Source: Hymenobacter jeollabukensis
Lineage (GTDB): Bacteria; Bacteroidota; Bacteroidia; Cytophagales; Hymenobacteraceae
Direction of reading: 5' to 3'
DNA: 64,000 nucleotides
Assembly: GCF_005771675.1 (NCBI RefSeq)
Contig: NZ_VAJM01000005.1
Coordinates: 186,001 to 250,000 of the forward strand
Shown here: one piece after another, positions 22,120-31,820 of the stretch
How the letters are laid out: the number at the start of each line of letters is the position of its first letter
Position numbering within the stretch: the stretch's first letter is position 1
Translations under genes and position numbers: made by a program
The notes under the pieces: generated by a model
Told to the model about the DNA's origin: nothing
Seen by the model: the letters and a program-made list of their open reading frames with translations, nothing else
The model's database searches: none

Positions 22120-22935
22120 TTAATAGGCTTCCTTCTCGTTCGGGAAGTCGCGGTTCTTCACGTCGTCGATGTACTGCGTCACGGCCTGGTGCATCAGGTC
22201 ACCCAGTTCGGCGTAGCGGCGCAAAAAGCGCGGCTTGAACTCCTGGGTGATGCCCAGCATGTCGTGCACCACCAGCACCTGCCCGTCGACCTCCGGCCCG
22301 GCCCCGATGCCGATAACCGGAATCGAGAGCTGCTCGGCCACCTGCTTGGCCAGGGCCGAGGGAATCTTTTCGAGCACCAGGGCAAAACAGCCGATTTCCT
22401 CCAGCAGCTTGGCGTCCTCGATGAGCTTCTGGGCTTCGGCTTCTTCCTTGGCCCGCACGGTGTAGGTGCCAAACTTGTAGATGCTCTGCGGGGTGAGGCC
22501 CAGGTGGCCCATCACCGGAATGCCGGCCGTCAGGATGCGGATGATCGAGTCCTTGATTTCGGCGCCGCCCTCCAGCTTCACGCCGTGCCCGCCCGATTCC
22601 TTCATGATGCGGATGGCCGAGCGCAGCGCCTCCGAGGAATTGCCCTGGTAGGAGCCAAACGGCATGTCGACCACCACGAAGGACCGCGTGACGGCCCGCA
22701 CCACCGAGGCGGCGTGGTAAATCATCTGGTCCAGGGTGATGGGCAGCGTGGTTTCGTGCCCGGCCATCACGTTAGAGGCCGAGTCGCCGACGAGCAGCAC
22801 GTCGATGCCCGCCCCGTCGAGGATTTTGGCCATGGAGTAATCGTAGGCCGTGAGCATCGAGATTTTCTCGCCGCGCTGCTTCATGGCCAGCAGCTGGTGC
22901 GTGGTCACGCGCTTGATTTCCTTGTGCTGCGACAT
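22120..22935 (-). CDS. panB: 3-methyl-2-oxobutanoate hydroxymethyltransferase
   Basis: A 271-residue TIM-barrel enzyme transferring a hydroxymethyl group from methylene-tetrahydrofolate to alpha-ketoisovalerate, the first step of pantothenate synthesis. Mg-binding and catalytic segments are present: [44 protein letters not shown] and [15 protein letters not shown] (quoted in part). The start is the ATG at 22935. It lies downstream of lptD, from which a hairpin separates it. Confidence 0.97.
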   Translation of the reverse strand: MSQHKEIKRVTTHQLLAMKQRGEKISMLTAYDYSMAKILDGAGIDVLLVGDSASNVMAGHETTLPITLDQMIYHAASVVRAVTRSFVVVDMPFGSYQGNSSEALRSAIRIMKESGGHGVKLEGGAEIKDSIIRILTAGIPVMGHLGLTPQSIYKFGTYTVRAKEEAEAQKLIEDAKLLEEIGCFALVLEKIPSALAKQVAEQLSIPVIGIGAGPEVDGQVLVVHDMLGITQEFKPRFLRRYAELGDLMHQAVTQYIDDVKNRDFPNEKEAY

Positions 22936-22992
22936 GGAATGGGGTCTGGTAGACGTGGGAACTGGAGCGCCTCGCGGGGATACAAAAGCAGA

Positions 22993-23032
22993 GCAGCTTT
23001 GCGCCGCCCCCGGAGGACGGCCGCAAAGCTGC
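22993..23032. terminator. Hairpin between lptD and panB
   Basis: GCAGCTTTGCG (22993-23003) pairs with CGCAAAGCTGC (23022-23032) around an 18-nt GC-rich loop. On the minus strand it is followed by TCTGCTTTTG, a moderate T-rich tail. Confidence 0.65.
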
Positions 23033-23111
23033 CGATTTTCTTTAAACCAGCGCCGCTACAACCGCCGCGGCCCGTGCTTGTTCGAGGCCAACGCGGCGGT
23101 AACAGCCCGGC

Positions 23112-25964
23112 TTAGCGGTTCAGGAAGGTGCGGTTGCGGTTCAGCTTCAGGTCCTGCAGCAGCGCCGATTTGGCCCCGATGGTCACGTTGAAGCCCTGAA
23201 TCTGCCCGGTCGGAATCCAGGAGCCGGTGATTTGCCAGCAGTGCAGGTCGCGGAAGAAGTTGATGGACGTCAGCGTGACCTTGCGCGACACGAAGTCGTA
23301 GCCCGAAGTGTAGCTCAGGCGCATCTTGTCGGTGAGCTTGATTTCCCCGCTCACGTTCATCGATACGGTGGGCCAGGAGCGGTTGCGCGTCACGCCGGTG
23401 CGAGCCAGGCGCGGGCCAGGGTCGGAGTAGAGGGCGCCGAGCGAGGCATTCAGCGTCCACGGAATCGAGAAATCGAGGTAGTCGACGTAGGAATCAGGCT
23501 GGTTGGGGTTGCCCAGCACCGGGTCGTTGACTGGGGCTGTGCGCTGGGGGCGGTTCACGGACTGGCCCGGGCGGCGGTTGCTGTCGAACTGGTAGCTCAG
23601 CTGTGCCGAAGCCTGATCCAGCCGGGCCAGGCGCGGGTTGGCTTGGTTGAAGAGGTACTTGTCGATGAGCGTGCCCGAAGAGTCGCGCTGGTAGAAGCTG
23701 AATGTGCCGGCCACCAGTACGCTCAGCTTCTGGGCCACCTGCGTGCGCAGGCTGGCGCTGAGCGGGGCCAGCTTAAACGACTGCGCGATGAAGTTGTAGC
23801 TGGAGGAGAGGTCGAACCCGTCGATGAGGCTGACTTTCTTGGTGGGCTGGGTGCCGGTAGTGTCCTTGTTGTTGCGCACCTTCATTTCCACCTGGTTCTG
23901 GAGGCTGAAGCCGAGCTGACCCGCCGGCCCGCCGCCCGGCCCGGTGCCCCCAAAGCCGGCGAAGCGCGAAAACTGCGTGGCCGTAAACGGCAGGCCCGAG
24001 CTGTTGCGCAGGCTCAGCGGCAGCACGCTGTTGGTCGGGTCCGCCGGGTTATAAGGCTGCTGGTAGAAGTTGGGGTTGGCCAGGTAGTTGGGCGAGCCGC
24101 TGAACGAGATGCTCGGCGCCAGGCGGTGCCGAATGGCCTGAATGGCCTTGTCTTTCCCAAAGTTGTACGTGCCGTACAGGTTGGTCGAGAGGCTGGCGCT
24201 GGCCGAGGCCGTGCCCACGCGGTACAGGCCGCGCGTAGTGTCCACGCGCACGGCCTGCGCCTCGGAGACGTAGCGGTACGTCAGGCGCTGCAGGTACCAG
24301 GATTCGTTGTACGACACGCCCGGTGCCAGCGAGAAGTGGCGCAGGAGGGTGTAGTTGCCCAGCGAGATGCCGAAGTTGTGCCGCATAGACGCCTGGAAGT
24401 TGCGCAGCAGCGGCCGCAGGTTCGACAGCTGGATCGGCACGGTCTGCGCGCTGCTGGTGCCGCCCAGCAGCGGCAGGCCCGAGGCCAGGGTGCGGCTCGG
24501 CAGCGTGTTGGTAAATTGGTTCTGCCCGATAAAGTCGTATTGCAGCGCAAACTGCTCGTACCACCGCTCGCGCGTGGGCAGCCCAAACAGGCGGTAGATG
24601 TTCTGACGCTGCACGCCCACTGTCACGTCGGGCAGCGTCAGGTTCACGGCGCGCGTAATGGTGTTGATGCCCTGCGTCAAACCCAGCGAATAGTTAATGG
24701 GCAGGTTGCGCAGCTGCTTGGAATAGCTGACCGACGAGCTAAACTGGGGTGTGAGGTAATTGCGCACGTCCAGCGAATTCTGCTGGTTGAACTCGGGGCT
24801 GCCCGTTTGTACGTGCGCCGAGAAACGCCCGCCGCCGGGCCGCGGCGTGGGCGAGTGGTTCCAGTCCAGCCAGAACGTCCGCGGCTTGAAGTTTCGGCGC
24901 ACGTTGGTGCTGGCGCTGGCGTCCGGTGAGCCCAGGATCAGGCCCGCCGGGCGGCGCGAATAGCTGAAGTTCACTCGGCCGTCGTAGCTGTAGCGCTTGC
25001 GGTAGCTCATATCGGCATTGCCGGCCCAGCCCCCGAAGGAGTCGGCGTTGCCCGAATACACGCTGCCCGTCACGCGCAGGCCGATGTGCTCGTTGACCAC
25101 GAAATAGTAGCCGCCGTTGGTCAGGTAGAAGCCCCGGTCCAGGGCCTGCCCGAAGGTCGGAATGATCAAACCCGAGGCGCGCGACTTGCCCGGGGTGGGG
25201 AAGTAGCCGAACAAAAAGCCCAGCGGCGTCGGTATGTCGCCGATGACGAGGTTGAAGGGCCCGGTCACCACCTGCTTGCGCGGCACCACCTTCATCTTCG
25301 AGGCGTTGATGAAGAAGTGCGGGTGCTCCAAGTTGCAGGTGGTGTAGCGTCCGTGCAGGCCGTAGATTTCGTTCAGCTCGTTTTTCTTCACCACCTCGGC
25401 GTGGATGTAGCCCTCGCCCTGCTGGGTAATGGCCTCCGAAATCTTGCCCTTGCGCGACTTGAAGTTGTAGGCAATGCGCCCGGCTTGGTAGGTTTCGGGC
25501 CCGTCCTTGAACACGGGCTTGTCGCGCACCTTGCCGGTGGTGTCGGCCCGGCCCTCGGCCGTGAGCAGGTTCTGGCTGTAGTCGACGGTGATGATGCCCG
25601 CTTTCAGGTCCATCGTGCCGTAGTTCACGCTGGCCTTGTTGTAGAGCACCGCCCGCTTTTCCTGCACGTTGAAGCGAATCGAGTCCTTGGCTTGGTACTT
25701 CACCGTCGTTTCGATGTCGCCCTTGGGCTTCACGCCCACGCGCAATGAGTCGGCGCCGGTGCGGGCCGTATCGGGGCGGGCGGCAATGGTGGGCGCGGGC
25801 TGCCCGGCGGGGCGGGGCTGCGCCGGCGGCGCGGTCGGGCGCTGCTGGGCCTGCGCCACGCTCGTCAATAGGCAATAACTAATCAGCAGGACGAGCGTAC
25901 GCCAAGGGCGAAGCACCCGTCTGCTGCGGCATAGCGTTTGAATATGCGCCGCGGAAAGAGTCAC
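23112..25964 (-). CDS. LPS-assembly protein LptD-like outer-membrane protein
   Basis: A 950-residue outer-membrane protein of the Bacteroidetes LptD type. A signal peptide (about residues 20-40, ending AQAQ) is followed by a Pro-rich linker, an OstA-like beta-jellyroll (residues 85-230, with FNVQEKRAVLYNKASVNYG), and a large barrel with repeated aromatic/Arg strands to the end. The family inserts lipopolysaccharide into the outer leaflet. The start is a GTG at 25964, with TATTTTTG (minus, 26001-26008) as the -7 element. It is divergent from the amidase gene. Confidence 0.88.
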   Translation of the reverse strand: MTLSAAHIQTLCRSRRVLRPWRTLVLLISYCLLTSVAQAQQRPTAPPAQPRPAGQPAPTIAARPDTARTGADSLRVGVKPKGDIETTVKYQAKDSIRFNVQEKRAVLYNKASVNYGTMDLKAGIITVDYSQNLLTAEGRADTTGKVRDKPVFKDGPETYQAGRIAYNFKSRKGKISEAITQQGEGYIHAEVVKKNELNEIYGLHGRYTTCNLEHPHFFINASKMKVVPRKQVVTGPFNLVIGDIPTPLGFLFGYFPTPGKSRASGLIIPTFGQALDRGFYLTNGGYYFVVNEHIGLRVTGSVYSGNADSFGGWAGNADMSYRKRYSYDGRVNFSYSRRPAGLILGSPDASASTNVRRNFKPRTFWLDWNHSPTPRPGGGRFSAHVQTGSPEFNQQNSLDVRNYLTPQFSSSVSYSKQLRNLPINYSLGLTQGINTITRAVNLTLPDVTVGVQRQNIYRLFGLPTRERWYEQFALQYDFIGQNQFTNTLPSRTLASGLPLLGGTSSAQTVPIQLSNLRPLLRNFQASMRHNFGISLGNYTLLRHFSLAPGVSYNESWYLQRLTYRYVSEAQAVRVDTTRGLYRVGTASASASLSTNLYGTYNFGKDKAIQAIRHRLAPSISFSGSPNYLANPNFYQQPYNPADPTNSVLPLSLRNSSGLPFTATQFSRFAGFGGTGPGGGPAGQLGFSLQNQVEMKVRNNKDTTGTQPTKKVSLIDGFDLSSSYNFIAQSFKLAPLSASLRTQVAQKLSVLVAGTFSFYQRDSSGTLIDKYLFNQANPRLARLDQASAQLSYQFDSNRRPGQSVNRPQRTAPVNDPVLGNPNQPDSYVDYLDFSIPWTLNASLGALYSDPGPRLARTGVTRNRSWPTVSMNVSGEIKLTDKMRLSYTSGYDFVSRKVTLTSINFFRDLHCWQITGSWIPTGQIQGFNVTIGAKSALLQDLKLNRNRTFLNR

Positions 25965-26000
25965 GAAGGGCAGATTTGCTTTATTTTGTGGCTAAGAGTG

Positions 26001-26008
26001 CAAAAATA
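26001..26008 (-). promoter_or_regulatory. -7 promoter element TATTTTTG for lptD-like gene
   Basis: Minus-strand TATTTTTG fits TAnnTTTG, 36 nt upstream of the GTG start at 25964, in the short divergent gap with the amidase gene. Confidence 0.5.
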
Positions 26009-26037
26009 GCGGGTAGCCGCCCCATCTAACGAACACC

Positions 26038-26871
26038 GTGCGGAATATTGTCCTTCTCGCGGCGGCGCTGCTGGCGCTGGGCCTCGGCCCGGCCGCGAGC
26101 GTGGCGCAGCAGCCCGATTCGAGCGCCGACGCCCACGGGCGCCCTGTGGCCGCCCATTACCGTCTGCGCACCGTGGTGCTCGACGCCGGCCACGGCGGCA
26201 AAGACAAGGGCTGTGCCGGGCCCGACGGTGCCCGCGAAGCCGCAGTGGCGCTGAAAATCGTGCTGGAGCTGGGCCACCTCATCGAGGAGAACATGCCCGA
26301 CGTGAAGGTGGTGTACACCCGCAGGACCGACGACTTCGTGGAGCTGGCCGACCGCGCCGGCGTGGCCAACAAAGCCAACGCCGACCTCTTCATCTCGGTG
26401 CACTGCAACGCCGGCCCCTCGGCCGCCCGCGGCACCGAGGTGTGGACCATGGGCCCGCACAAGACCGAAGCCAACCTGGCCGTGGCCAAGCGCGAAAACG
26501 CGGTAATCCTGCAGGAAGACAATTACAAGGAGCGCTACAGCGGCTTCGACCCCCGCTCGCCGCAGTCGCACATCCTCTTCTCGCTTTACCAAAGCGCCCA
26601 CATCGACAACTCCCTGCGCTTCGCCGCCAAGGTCGACCACGAGTTCCGCACCTCGGTGAAGCGGCCCTCGCGCGGGGTGAAGCAGGCCGGCTTTCTGGTG
26701 CTCTGGAAATCCACCATGCCCTCGGCCCTGATTGAAGTGGGCTTTCTGACCAATCCAGGCGAGGAGCAGTACTTGAACGATAAGGCCGGACAGTCGTATA
26801 TGGCTGCGGGTATTTACCGCGCCTTCCGCCAATACAAGCAGGACCTGGAGGCCAGCAGCGCCGCCGACTAA
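26038..26871 (+). CDS. N-acetylmuramoyl-L-alanine amidase (Amidase_3)
   Basis: A 277-residue exported zinc amidase that cleaves the sugar-peptide bond of peptidoglycan. The signal peptide covers residues 1-24. Zinc ligands lie in DAGHGG (first His), a Glu in DGAREAAVA, and SVHCNA (second His); the catalytic Glu is in ALIEVGFLTN. The C-terminus has no LysM or other binding domain. It starts with GTG; no ATG lies in frame nearby. The mce gene follows 89 nt downstream on the same strand. Confidence 0.93.
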   Translation: MRNIVLLAAALLALGLGPAASVAQQPDSSADAHGRPVAAHYRLRTVVLDAGHGGKDKGCAGPDGAREAAVALKIVLELGHLIEENMPDVKVVYTRRTDDFVELADRAGVANKANADLFISVHCNAGPSAARGTEVWTMGPHKTEANLAVAKRENAVILQEDNYKERYSGFDPRSPQSHILFSLYQSAHIDNSLRFAAKVDHEFRTSVKRPSRGVKQAGFLVLWKSTMPSALIEVGFLTNPGEEQYLNDKAGQSYMAAGIYRAFRQYKQDLEASSAAD

Positions 26872-26960
26872 CTGCGCGCCGCGCCGTTCGCCTATCTTGC
26901 CCCGCCAGCCGTCGGCGGCCCTCTATATTTCTCTTTCCTCTTCTCTCTCCGCCTTCCCCC

Positions 26961-27992
26961 GTGTCCAAAGAAGCCAAAGTTGCCCTGCTGGCCGTTGTCG
27001 CCCTGGTGGCGTTGTTTGTTGGCTTTCGATTCCTGAAAGGCAGCAATGTGTTTTCCTCTGACCGCACCTTTTACACCGTTTACGACAACGTCGACGGATT
27101 GAACGACGGCGCGGCCGTACTGCTCAACGGCGTGGCCGTGGGCCAGGTCAAGAAGCGTGAGCTGATGCCCGAACAGGGCAACCGAGTGCGCGTGTCCATT
27201 GAAGTCCGCAAGGACGTGGAGGTCGGCGACTCCACGCTGGCCAGCCTCAGCGGCTCGCTGCTGGGTTCCAAGTCGGTGACGCTGATTCAGGGCCGCAATA
27301 CCAAAATTTTCACTGGCGGCGAAGAGCTGCGCAGCTACCACGCCGCCAGCCTTACCGATGCCTTCCAGGCCAAGGCCCTGCCCGTGCTCGGCACCGTCGA
27401 TTCCACGCTCATCCGCGTGAACCAGTTCCTGAGCAAGGAAGCCCGCCTGAGCCTGCAGCAGACCCTGCTCAACTCGCAGGCCACCACCGAGGCGCTGCGC
27501 AACATGCTGGTGATGAACCAGCGCAACATCAACCAGATTACCACCAACATGGCCGCGCTCAGCTCCTCGCTGGCCGTGACGGAGCGCAAGTTCGACCAGG
27601 TAGCCACCAACCTCGCCCTCATCACCGACACGCTCAAGCGCGCCCCGCTGGCCAAAACCGTCCGCGACCTGAACACCACCGTGGCCCAGACGCAGTCGGC
27701 TATCCGGGGCCTCAACCAGCAGCTGACGTCGACCAAAGGCTCGCTGGGCAAGCTGCTCAACGACGACTCGCTTTACACCAACCTGAACGCCACCTCGGCC
27801 TCGGCCAACGCCCTGCTGGTGGACCTGAAAGCCAATCCTAAGCGCTACGTGCACTTCTCGGTGTTCGGGGGCGGCGACAAGGAAAAGAAGAAAACCGAGT
27901 CGGAAGTGAAGCCCGATGGAACCCGCAAGCGCGAAACCAAAACCGTGACGCAGCAAACGACTACGCCGGTAGACACGGCCGTGCGGCCCTAA
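26961..27992 (+). CDS. MlaD/MCE family protein
   Basis: A 343-residue protein with one N-terminal membrane helix (residues 5-23) and an MCE domain at about 37-110 (YTVYDNVDGLNDGAAVLLNG, GVAVGQVKK). The remainder is long, helical and Gln/Thr-rich, predicted to form the extended coiled coil or channel used by lipid-transfer MCE proteins. It is the substrate-binding component of an Mla-type phospholipid transporter; the ATPase and permease are not beside it. The start is GTG. A strong terminator follows. Confidence 0.88.
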   Translation: MSKEAKVALLAVVALVALFVGFRFLKGSNVFSSDRTFYTVYDNVDGLNDGAAVLLNGVAVGQVKKRELMPEQGNRVRVSIEVRKDVEVGDSTLASLSGSLLGSKSVTLIQGRNTKIFTGGEELRSYHAASLTDAFQAKALPVLGTVDSTLIRVNQFLSKEARLSLQQTLLNSQATTEALRNMLVMNQRNINQITTNMAALSSSLAVTERKFDQVATNLALITDTLKRAPLAKTVRDLNTTVAQTQSAIRGLNQQLTSTKGSLGKLLNDDSLYTNLNATSASANALLVDLKANPKRYVHFSVFGGGDKEKKKTESEVKPDGTRKRETKTVTQQTTTPVDTAVRP

Positions 27993-28012
27993 ATCGTCCT
28001 TGCTTTACATGT

Positions 28013-28045
28013 AAAGCCCGCGTTGAGAGACGCGGGCTTTTTTTT
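28013..28045 (+). terminator. Intrinsic terminator after the MCE gene
   Basis: AAAGCCCGCGT pairs with ACGCGGGCTTT (11 bp, 28013-28023 with 28030-28040), loop TGAGAG, followed by five more Ts. Confidence 0.93.
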
Positions 28046-28139
28046 GTAGCGTGCCGTAGCGCGAACTACAAGATCCACGCTACGACGCACGCGGCGCCGT
28101 GTCTGCCTAACGACTGTTAGGCTGCTGCGCGAAATCAAT

Positions 28140-28147
28140 TACCTTTG
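28140..28147 (+). promoter_or_regulatory. -7 promoter element TACCTTTG for the carboxylase
   Basis: TACCTTTG matches TAnnTTTG, 51 nt upstream of the GTG at 28199. It overlaps the alternative TTG start at 28145, which is a reason to reject that longer start. A 7-bp stem (28105-28111 with 28116-28122) precedes it. Confidence 0.55.
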
Positions 28148-28198
28148 GAATCGGCCCGCGCAGGCGGGCATTTCGTCTCCCCAACGCTTCCCATTCCC

Positions 28199-29854
28199 GT
28201 GAACCAGCCCGCCACGCCCTCCCGCCAGGACCTCGAATTCAACAAAAACGAAGACCAGCTCAAGCAACTCAACTTCCAGCTGCAGAAGCGCCTGGAAAAG
28301 GTGCGGCTCGGCGGGGGCGAAAAGCGCATTGCCGCTCATAAGGCCAAGGGGAAGCTCACGGCCCGGGAGCGGATTGACTACCTCATCGACAAAGGATCCA
28401 ACACCGTCGAAATCGGCGCGTTTGCCGGTGAGGGCATGTACAAGGAAGAGGGCGGCTGCCCCAGCGGCGGCGTGGTGGTGGTTATCGGCTACGTGCAGGG
28501 CCGGCAGTGCGTCATCGTGGCCAACGACGCCACGGTGAAGGCCGGGGCCTGGTTCCCGATTACGGCCAAGAAAAACCTGCGCGCCCAGGAAATCAGCATC
28601 GAAAACAAGCTGCCGATTATCTACCTGGTCGACTCGGCGGGCGTGTACCTGCCCATGCAGGACGAAATCTTCCCCGACAAGGAGCACTTCGGCCGCATCT
28701 TCCGCAACAACGCGGTGATGTCGTCGATGGGCATCGTGCAGCTGGCGGCCATCATGGGCCCGTGCGTGGCCGGCGGGGCCTACCTGCCGATTATGTCCGA
28801 CGAGGCCATGATTGTGGACGGCACCGGCTCGGTGTTCCTGGCCGGCTCGTACCTGGTGAAGTCGGCCATCGGCGAATCCATCGACAACGAGACGCTGGGC
28901 GGGGCTACCACGCACTCGGAAATTTCGGGGGTGACGGACTACAAGTTCCAGAACGACGAAGAGTGTCTGGACCACATCCGCAACATCTTCGACAAGCTCG
29001 GCGGCCACGCCACGGCCGGCTTCTCGCGCAAAACGCCCCAGGCCCCGGCCCAGGACGAGCGGGAAATCTACGGGCTGCTGCCGTCGGACCGCGTGAAGCC
29101 CTACGACATGATGGACATTATCAACCGCCTGGTGGATAACTCCGAATTTGAGCCCTACAAGGACCTCTACGGGCAGACGCTCATCTGCGGGCTGGCGCGT
29201 ATCGACGGCTGGGCGGTGGGCATCGTGGCCAACCAGCGCAAAATCGTGAAGACCAAGAAGGGCGCCATGCAGATGGGCGGGGTCATCTACTCCGACTCGG
29301 CCGACAAGGCGGCACGCTTTATCATGAACTGCAACCAGAAGCGCATTCCGCTGGTGTTTTTGCACGACGTGTCGGGCTTCATGGTCGGCTCGCAGTCGGA
29401 GCACGGCGGCATCATCAAGGACGGGGCGAAGATGGTCAACGCCATGTCCAACTCCGTGGTGCCCAAGTTCTCGGTCATCATCGGCAACTCCTACGGGGCC
29501 GGCAACTACGCCATGTGCGGCAAAGCCTACGACCCGCGCCTGATCGTGGCCTGGCCCACGGCTCAGCTGGCGGTGATGAGCGGGGCCGCGGCGGCCAATA
29601 CGCTGCTGCAGATTCAGGTGGCCGCCGCCGAGGGCAAGGGCGAAAAGCTCACCGAGGAGGCCAAAAAGGAAATGTTCGACAAGATCAAGGCCCGCTACGA
29701 CGAGCAGCTCTCACCCTACTACGCGGCGGCCCGCCTCTGGGTCGACGCCATCATCGACCCGCTGGAGACGCGCAAGCTGATTTCGGAAGGCATCAGCATG
29801 GCCAACCACGCCCCGATTGAGAAGGCGTACAATGTGGGCGTAATCCAGGTGTGA
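28199..29854 (+). CDS. Acyl-CoA carboxylase, carboxyltransferase (beta) subunit
   Basis: A 551-residue carboxyltransferase that moves CO2 from biotin to an acyl-CoA, most likely propionyl- or methylcrotonyl-CoA. The two crotonase-like halves are complete: KLTARERIDYLID and GGCPSGGVVVVIG at the front, MGPCVAGGAYLP (oxyanion region) and, in the second half, GYVQGR/FMVGSQSEHGG and SYGAGNYAMCGK. No biotin-carboxylase or carrier gene adjoins it. meaB, for methylmalonyl-CoA mutase, is elsewhere in the window, which fits propionate use. The GTG start is chosen from promoter position. Confidence 0.93.
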   Translation: MNQPATPSRQDLEFNKNEDQLKQLNFQLQKRLEKVRLGGGEKRIAAHKAKGKLTARERIDYLIDKGSNTVEIGAFAGEGMYKEEGGCPSGGVVVVIGYVQGRQCVIVANDATVKAGAWFPITAKKNLRAQEISIENKLPIIYLVDSAGVYLPMQDEIFPDKEHFGRIFRNNAVMSSMGIVQLAAIMGPCVAGGAYLPIMSDEAMIVDGTGSVFLAGSYLVKSAIGESIDNETLGGATTHSEISGVTDYKFQNDEECLDHIRNIFDKLGGHATAGFSRKTPQAPAQDEREIYGLLPSDRVKPYDMMDIINRLVDNSEFEPYKDLYGQTLICGLARIDGWAVGIVANQRKIVKTKKGAMQMGGVIYSDSADKAARFIMNCNQKRIPLVFLHDVSGFMVGSQSEHGGIIKDGAKMVNAMSNSVVPKFSVIIGNSYGAGNYAMCGKAYDPRLIVAWPTAQLAVMSGAAAANTLLQIQVAAAEGKGEKLTEEAKKEMFDKIKARYDEQLSPYYAAARLWVDAIIDPLETRKLISEGISMANHAPIEKAYNVGVIQV

Positions 29855-29890
29855 AGCAGATTTCCGGCCGCTTGAGGACCTGAAAGACCG

Positions 29891-30421
29891 GTGTGGAAAA
29901 ACGTGTTGGAAACGGCCGCTAAGGCCTTCTGGACGTGGGTGCGCGGGCCCGTTGGGAACGGCCTGCCGCCCATCGTCCATCCCCGGTACGCCAAGAACAA
30001 TCCCGGCAGTTGGGTTGACGCGTCGGCCGACTGGCGCATTACGGAGCGCAGTAGCCTGGCCACGCCGCTAACTTCCGGTGCGCTGCAGCGCTGGCAGGAG
30101 CATAATTTCAGTTATGCACGGCTGCGAGTAGACGAATACCAGCGCCTCTACCTGGACCTGCGCTTCGACTGGCCCGCGGATACCTACTACGGGCAGGAAG
30201 AACTGCAGGCTACCGAAGCGGAAGCGGCGGCGGGCGAAGGCGTATATCTGGCGGAACTCCGGCGGTATGCAGACGATACGGCCGAGCTGGTGGTGAAGCA
30301 GACGCCGGGCTTTGCCGGCAGTTTGAGCCTGGTGCTGGCAGGCGTAACGGCGGAAGAGTGGCAGCGCCTGCAACGCCACGCCTCGGCGCGGTACAACTGG
30401 GTGCCCAAGGCCCACGGGTGA
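29891..30421 (+). CDS. Hypothetical protein (176 aa)
   Basis: A soluble protein beginning with a GTG 36 nt after the carboxylase stop and possibly co-transcribed with it. The N-terminus is helical and Trp-rich (AKAFWTWVRGPVGNGLPP). The C-terminal half is strand-like with acidic patches and ends NWVPKAHG. No signal peptide, membrane helix, Cys or known motif was recognised. Confidence 0.6.
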   Translation: MWKNVLETAAKAFWTWVRGPVGNGLPPIVHPRYAKNNPGSWVDASADWRITERSSLATPLTSGALQRWQEHNFSYARLRVDEYQRLYLDLRFDWPADTYYGQEELQATEAEAAAGEGVYLAELRRYADDTAELVVKQTPGFAGSLSLVLAGVTAEEWQRLQRHASARYNWVPKAHG

Positions 30422-30548
30422 ATAGCCGATACCGGTTACGGCAAAAAGACCTGCCGTAACCGTCGATTCAATTGGACAACTCAGATGCCCGCAGCGCGGC
30501 AAGCCGAACCATTCGAAACTTCGTACATGGCCAGCAACTGCCGCCGCC

Positions 30549-31796
30549 ATGCAACTCAAGGAATTCAAAAAAATAGTCAAAGACTATGTCTGCCCGATGC
30601 TGTCCGGGGCAGAAATAACCGACAACGTCGTCGAGGCTGACAAAACCCATGAGCTGGCCGCCTTGCAGCGCAACGGGCAGCTCATGCACCTGAGCCCCTC
30701 GAAGCAGGCCACCTACAAGCTGGAGCTGCGCCGCAACCAGGCCTTCAACCGGGTCGATTCGGAGCTGATAAAATCGGTTTTGCGGGAAATCGTGTCGATT
30801 TACGACAGCAGCATTGCGCTGTACCGCAACCGGGTAATCAGCTACGCCATTGAGGTGGGCCTGTGCCGGTTTTTATCGGCGGCGCACAGCAAGGTGCTGG
30901 TCGACGTGCTGCAGGCCTTCGATGAGTGGTCGGTGCGCACCTACGAGGGGCGCAAGCCCACGTTCAGCATCGTCGTCGAGTTCGACAACAAGCAGACCAT
31001 CGACGAGCAGCACCCGCCCATCAAGTCCATTCTGCGGGAGGATTTTTCGGCCCTGCTTTCCAACAGTGCCGAAAGTGCGCTGGTTATTTCGGCCTACGGG
31101 GCGCTGCACTGCTACGCCACCCTCCCGATTACCAGCTACGACAACATCTATTCTCCGCTGCGCTTTGTTTCCTTCGCCAACCACGCCACGGAACACAAAA
31201 TCTGCCTGACGCTGACCAACAACGGGGACATTCTGATCTTCAAGGACCAGAAACTCTCCTTCGCCAAGCGCAACGGCAAGTGGTCGTACTACAACCACGA
31301 GTCCATCATGAAAAAGCTGGGGGGTGGGGCCGTGGAATTGAGAAAAGCGCTTTACGCTACTATTCTCGACGTATCCTTTGCGCGTACCGGCGGCTGCATT
31401 GCGGCCATAGCCCTTTCCAACGTCAAGCGCCTCATCGTGGACGACGGGCTGAGCCCGACCAGCACCATCAAGCGGGCGGACATTCTGAAACGCCCCACGT
31501 CGATCAAATCCAACGCGCTCAGCCGGCTGATTCAGGAACGCAAATTCCAGGACATTGACCGCGTCAGCCGGAAAGAGCTGGTCGGTATCGACGGGGCGAC
31601 CATCGTAGACAACAGCGGCAACGTCATTGCGGCCGGCGCCATCATCAAGATTGACGGCGGCAGTACGGGCGGGGGCCGGCTGGCCGCCACCAAAACCCTG
31701 GCGCCCTACGGCATTGCCGTGAAAGTATCGGCCGATGGCATGGTGAAAGCCTTTACGAGCGAGCGGGGCACCAGCCAGCTGGCTTTCGAGATATAG
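30549..31796 (+). CDS. Protein with diverged diadenylate-cyclase (DisA_N/DAC-like) domain
   Basis: A 415-residue protein. The last ~155 residues follow the DAC fold pattern: LRKALYATILDVSFARTGGC, a middle variable part, then Asp348-Gly-Ala350 (the metal-binding DGA motif), GNVIAAGAIIK, and AYGIAVKVSADGMVKAF-like ending (quoted in part). The RHR motif that binds the nucleotide is reduced to Gly-Gly-Arg377. The N-terminal ~250 residues are unlike CdaA or DisA and resemble the sensor regions described for DAC-like proteins of unknown output. It may make or bind a nucleotide signal. The gene has no clear operon partner and ends in a terminator. Confidence 0.65.
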   Translation: MQLKEFKKIVKDYVCPMLSGAEITDNVVEADKTHELAALQRNGQLMHLSPSKQATYKLELRRNQAFNRVDSELIKSVLREIVSIYDSSIALYRNRVISYAIEVGLCRFLSAAHSKVLVDVLQAFDEWSVRTYEGRKPTFSIVVEFDNKQTIDEQHPPIKSILREDFSALLSNSAESALVISAYGALHCYATLPITSYDNIYSPLRFVSFANHATEHKICLTLTNNGDILIFKDQKLSFAKRNGKWSYYNHESIMKKLGGGAVELRKALYATILDVSFARTGGCIAAIALSNVKRLIVDDGLSPTSTIKRADILKRPTSIKSNALSRLIQERKFQDIDRVSRKELVGIDGATIVDNSGNVIAAGAIIKIDGGSTGGGRLAATKTLAPYGIAVKVSADGMVKAFTSERGTSQLAFEI

Positions 31797-31820
31797 CAGA
31801 GCAGCCGCGACCAAACGCGA

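Noticed and set aside
28145-28198. TTG start at 28145 for the carboxylase subunit
   Set aside because: It lies in the TACCTTTG promoter element, and the additional 18 residues have no match to the family. The GTG at 28199 fits better.
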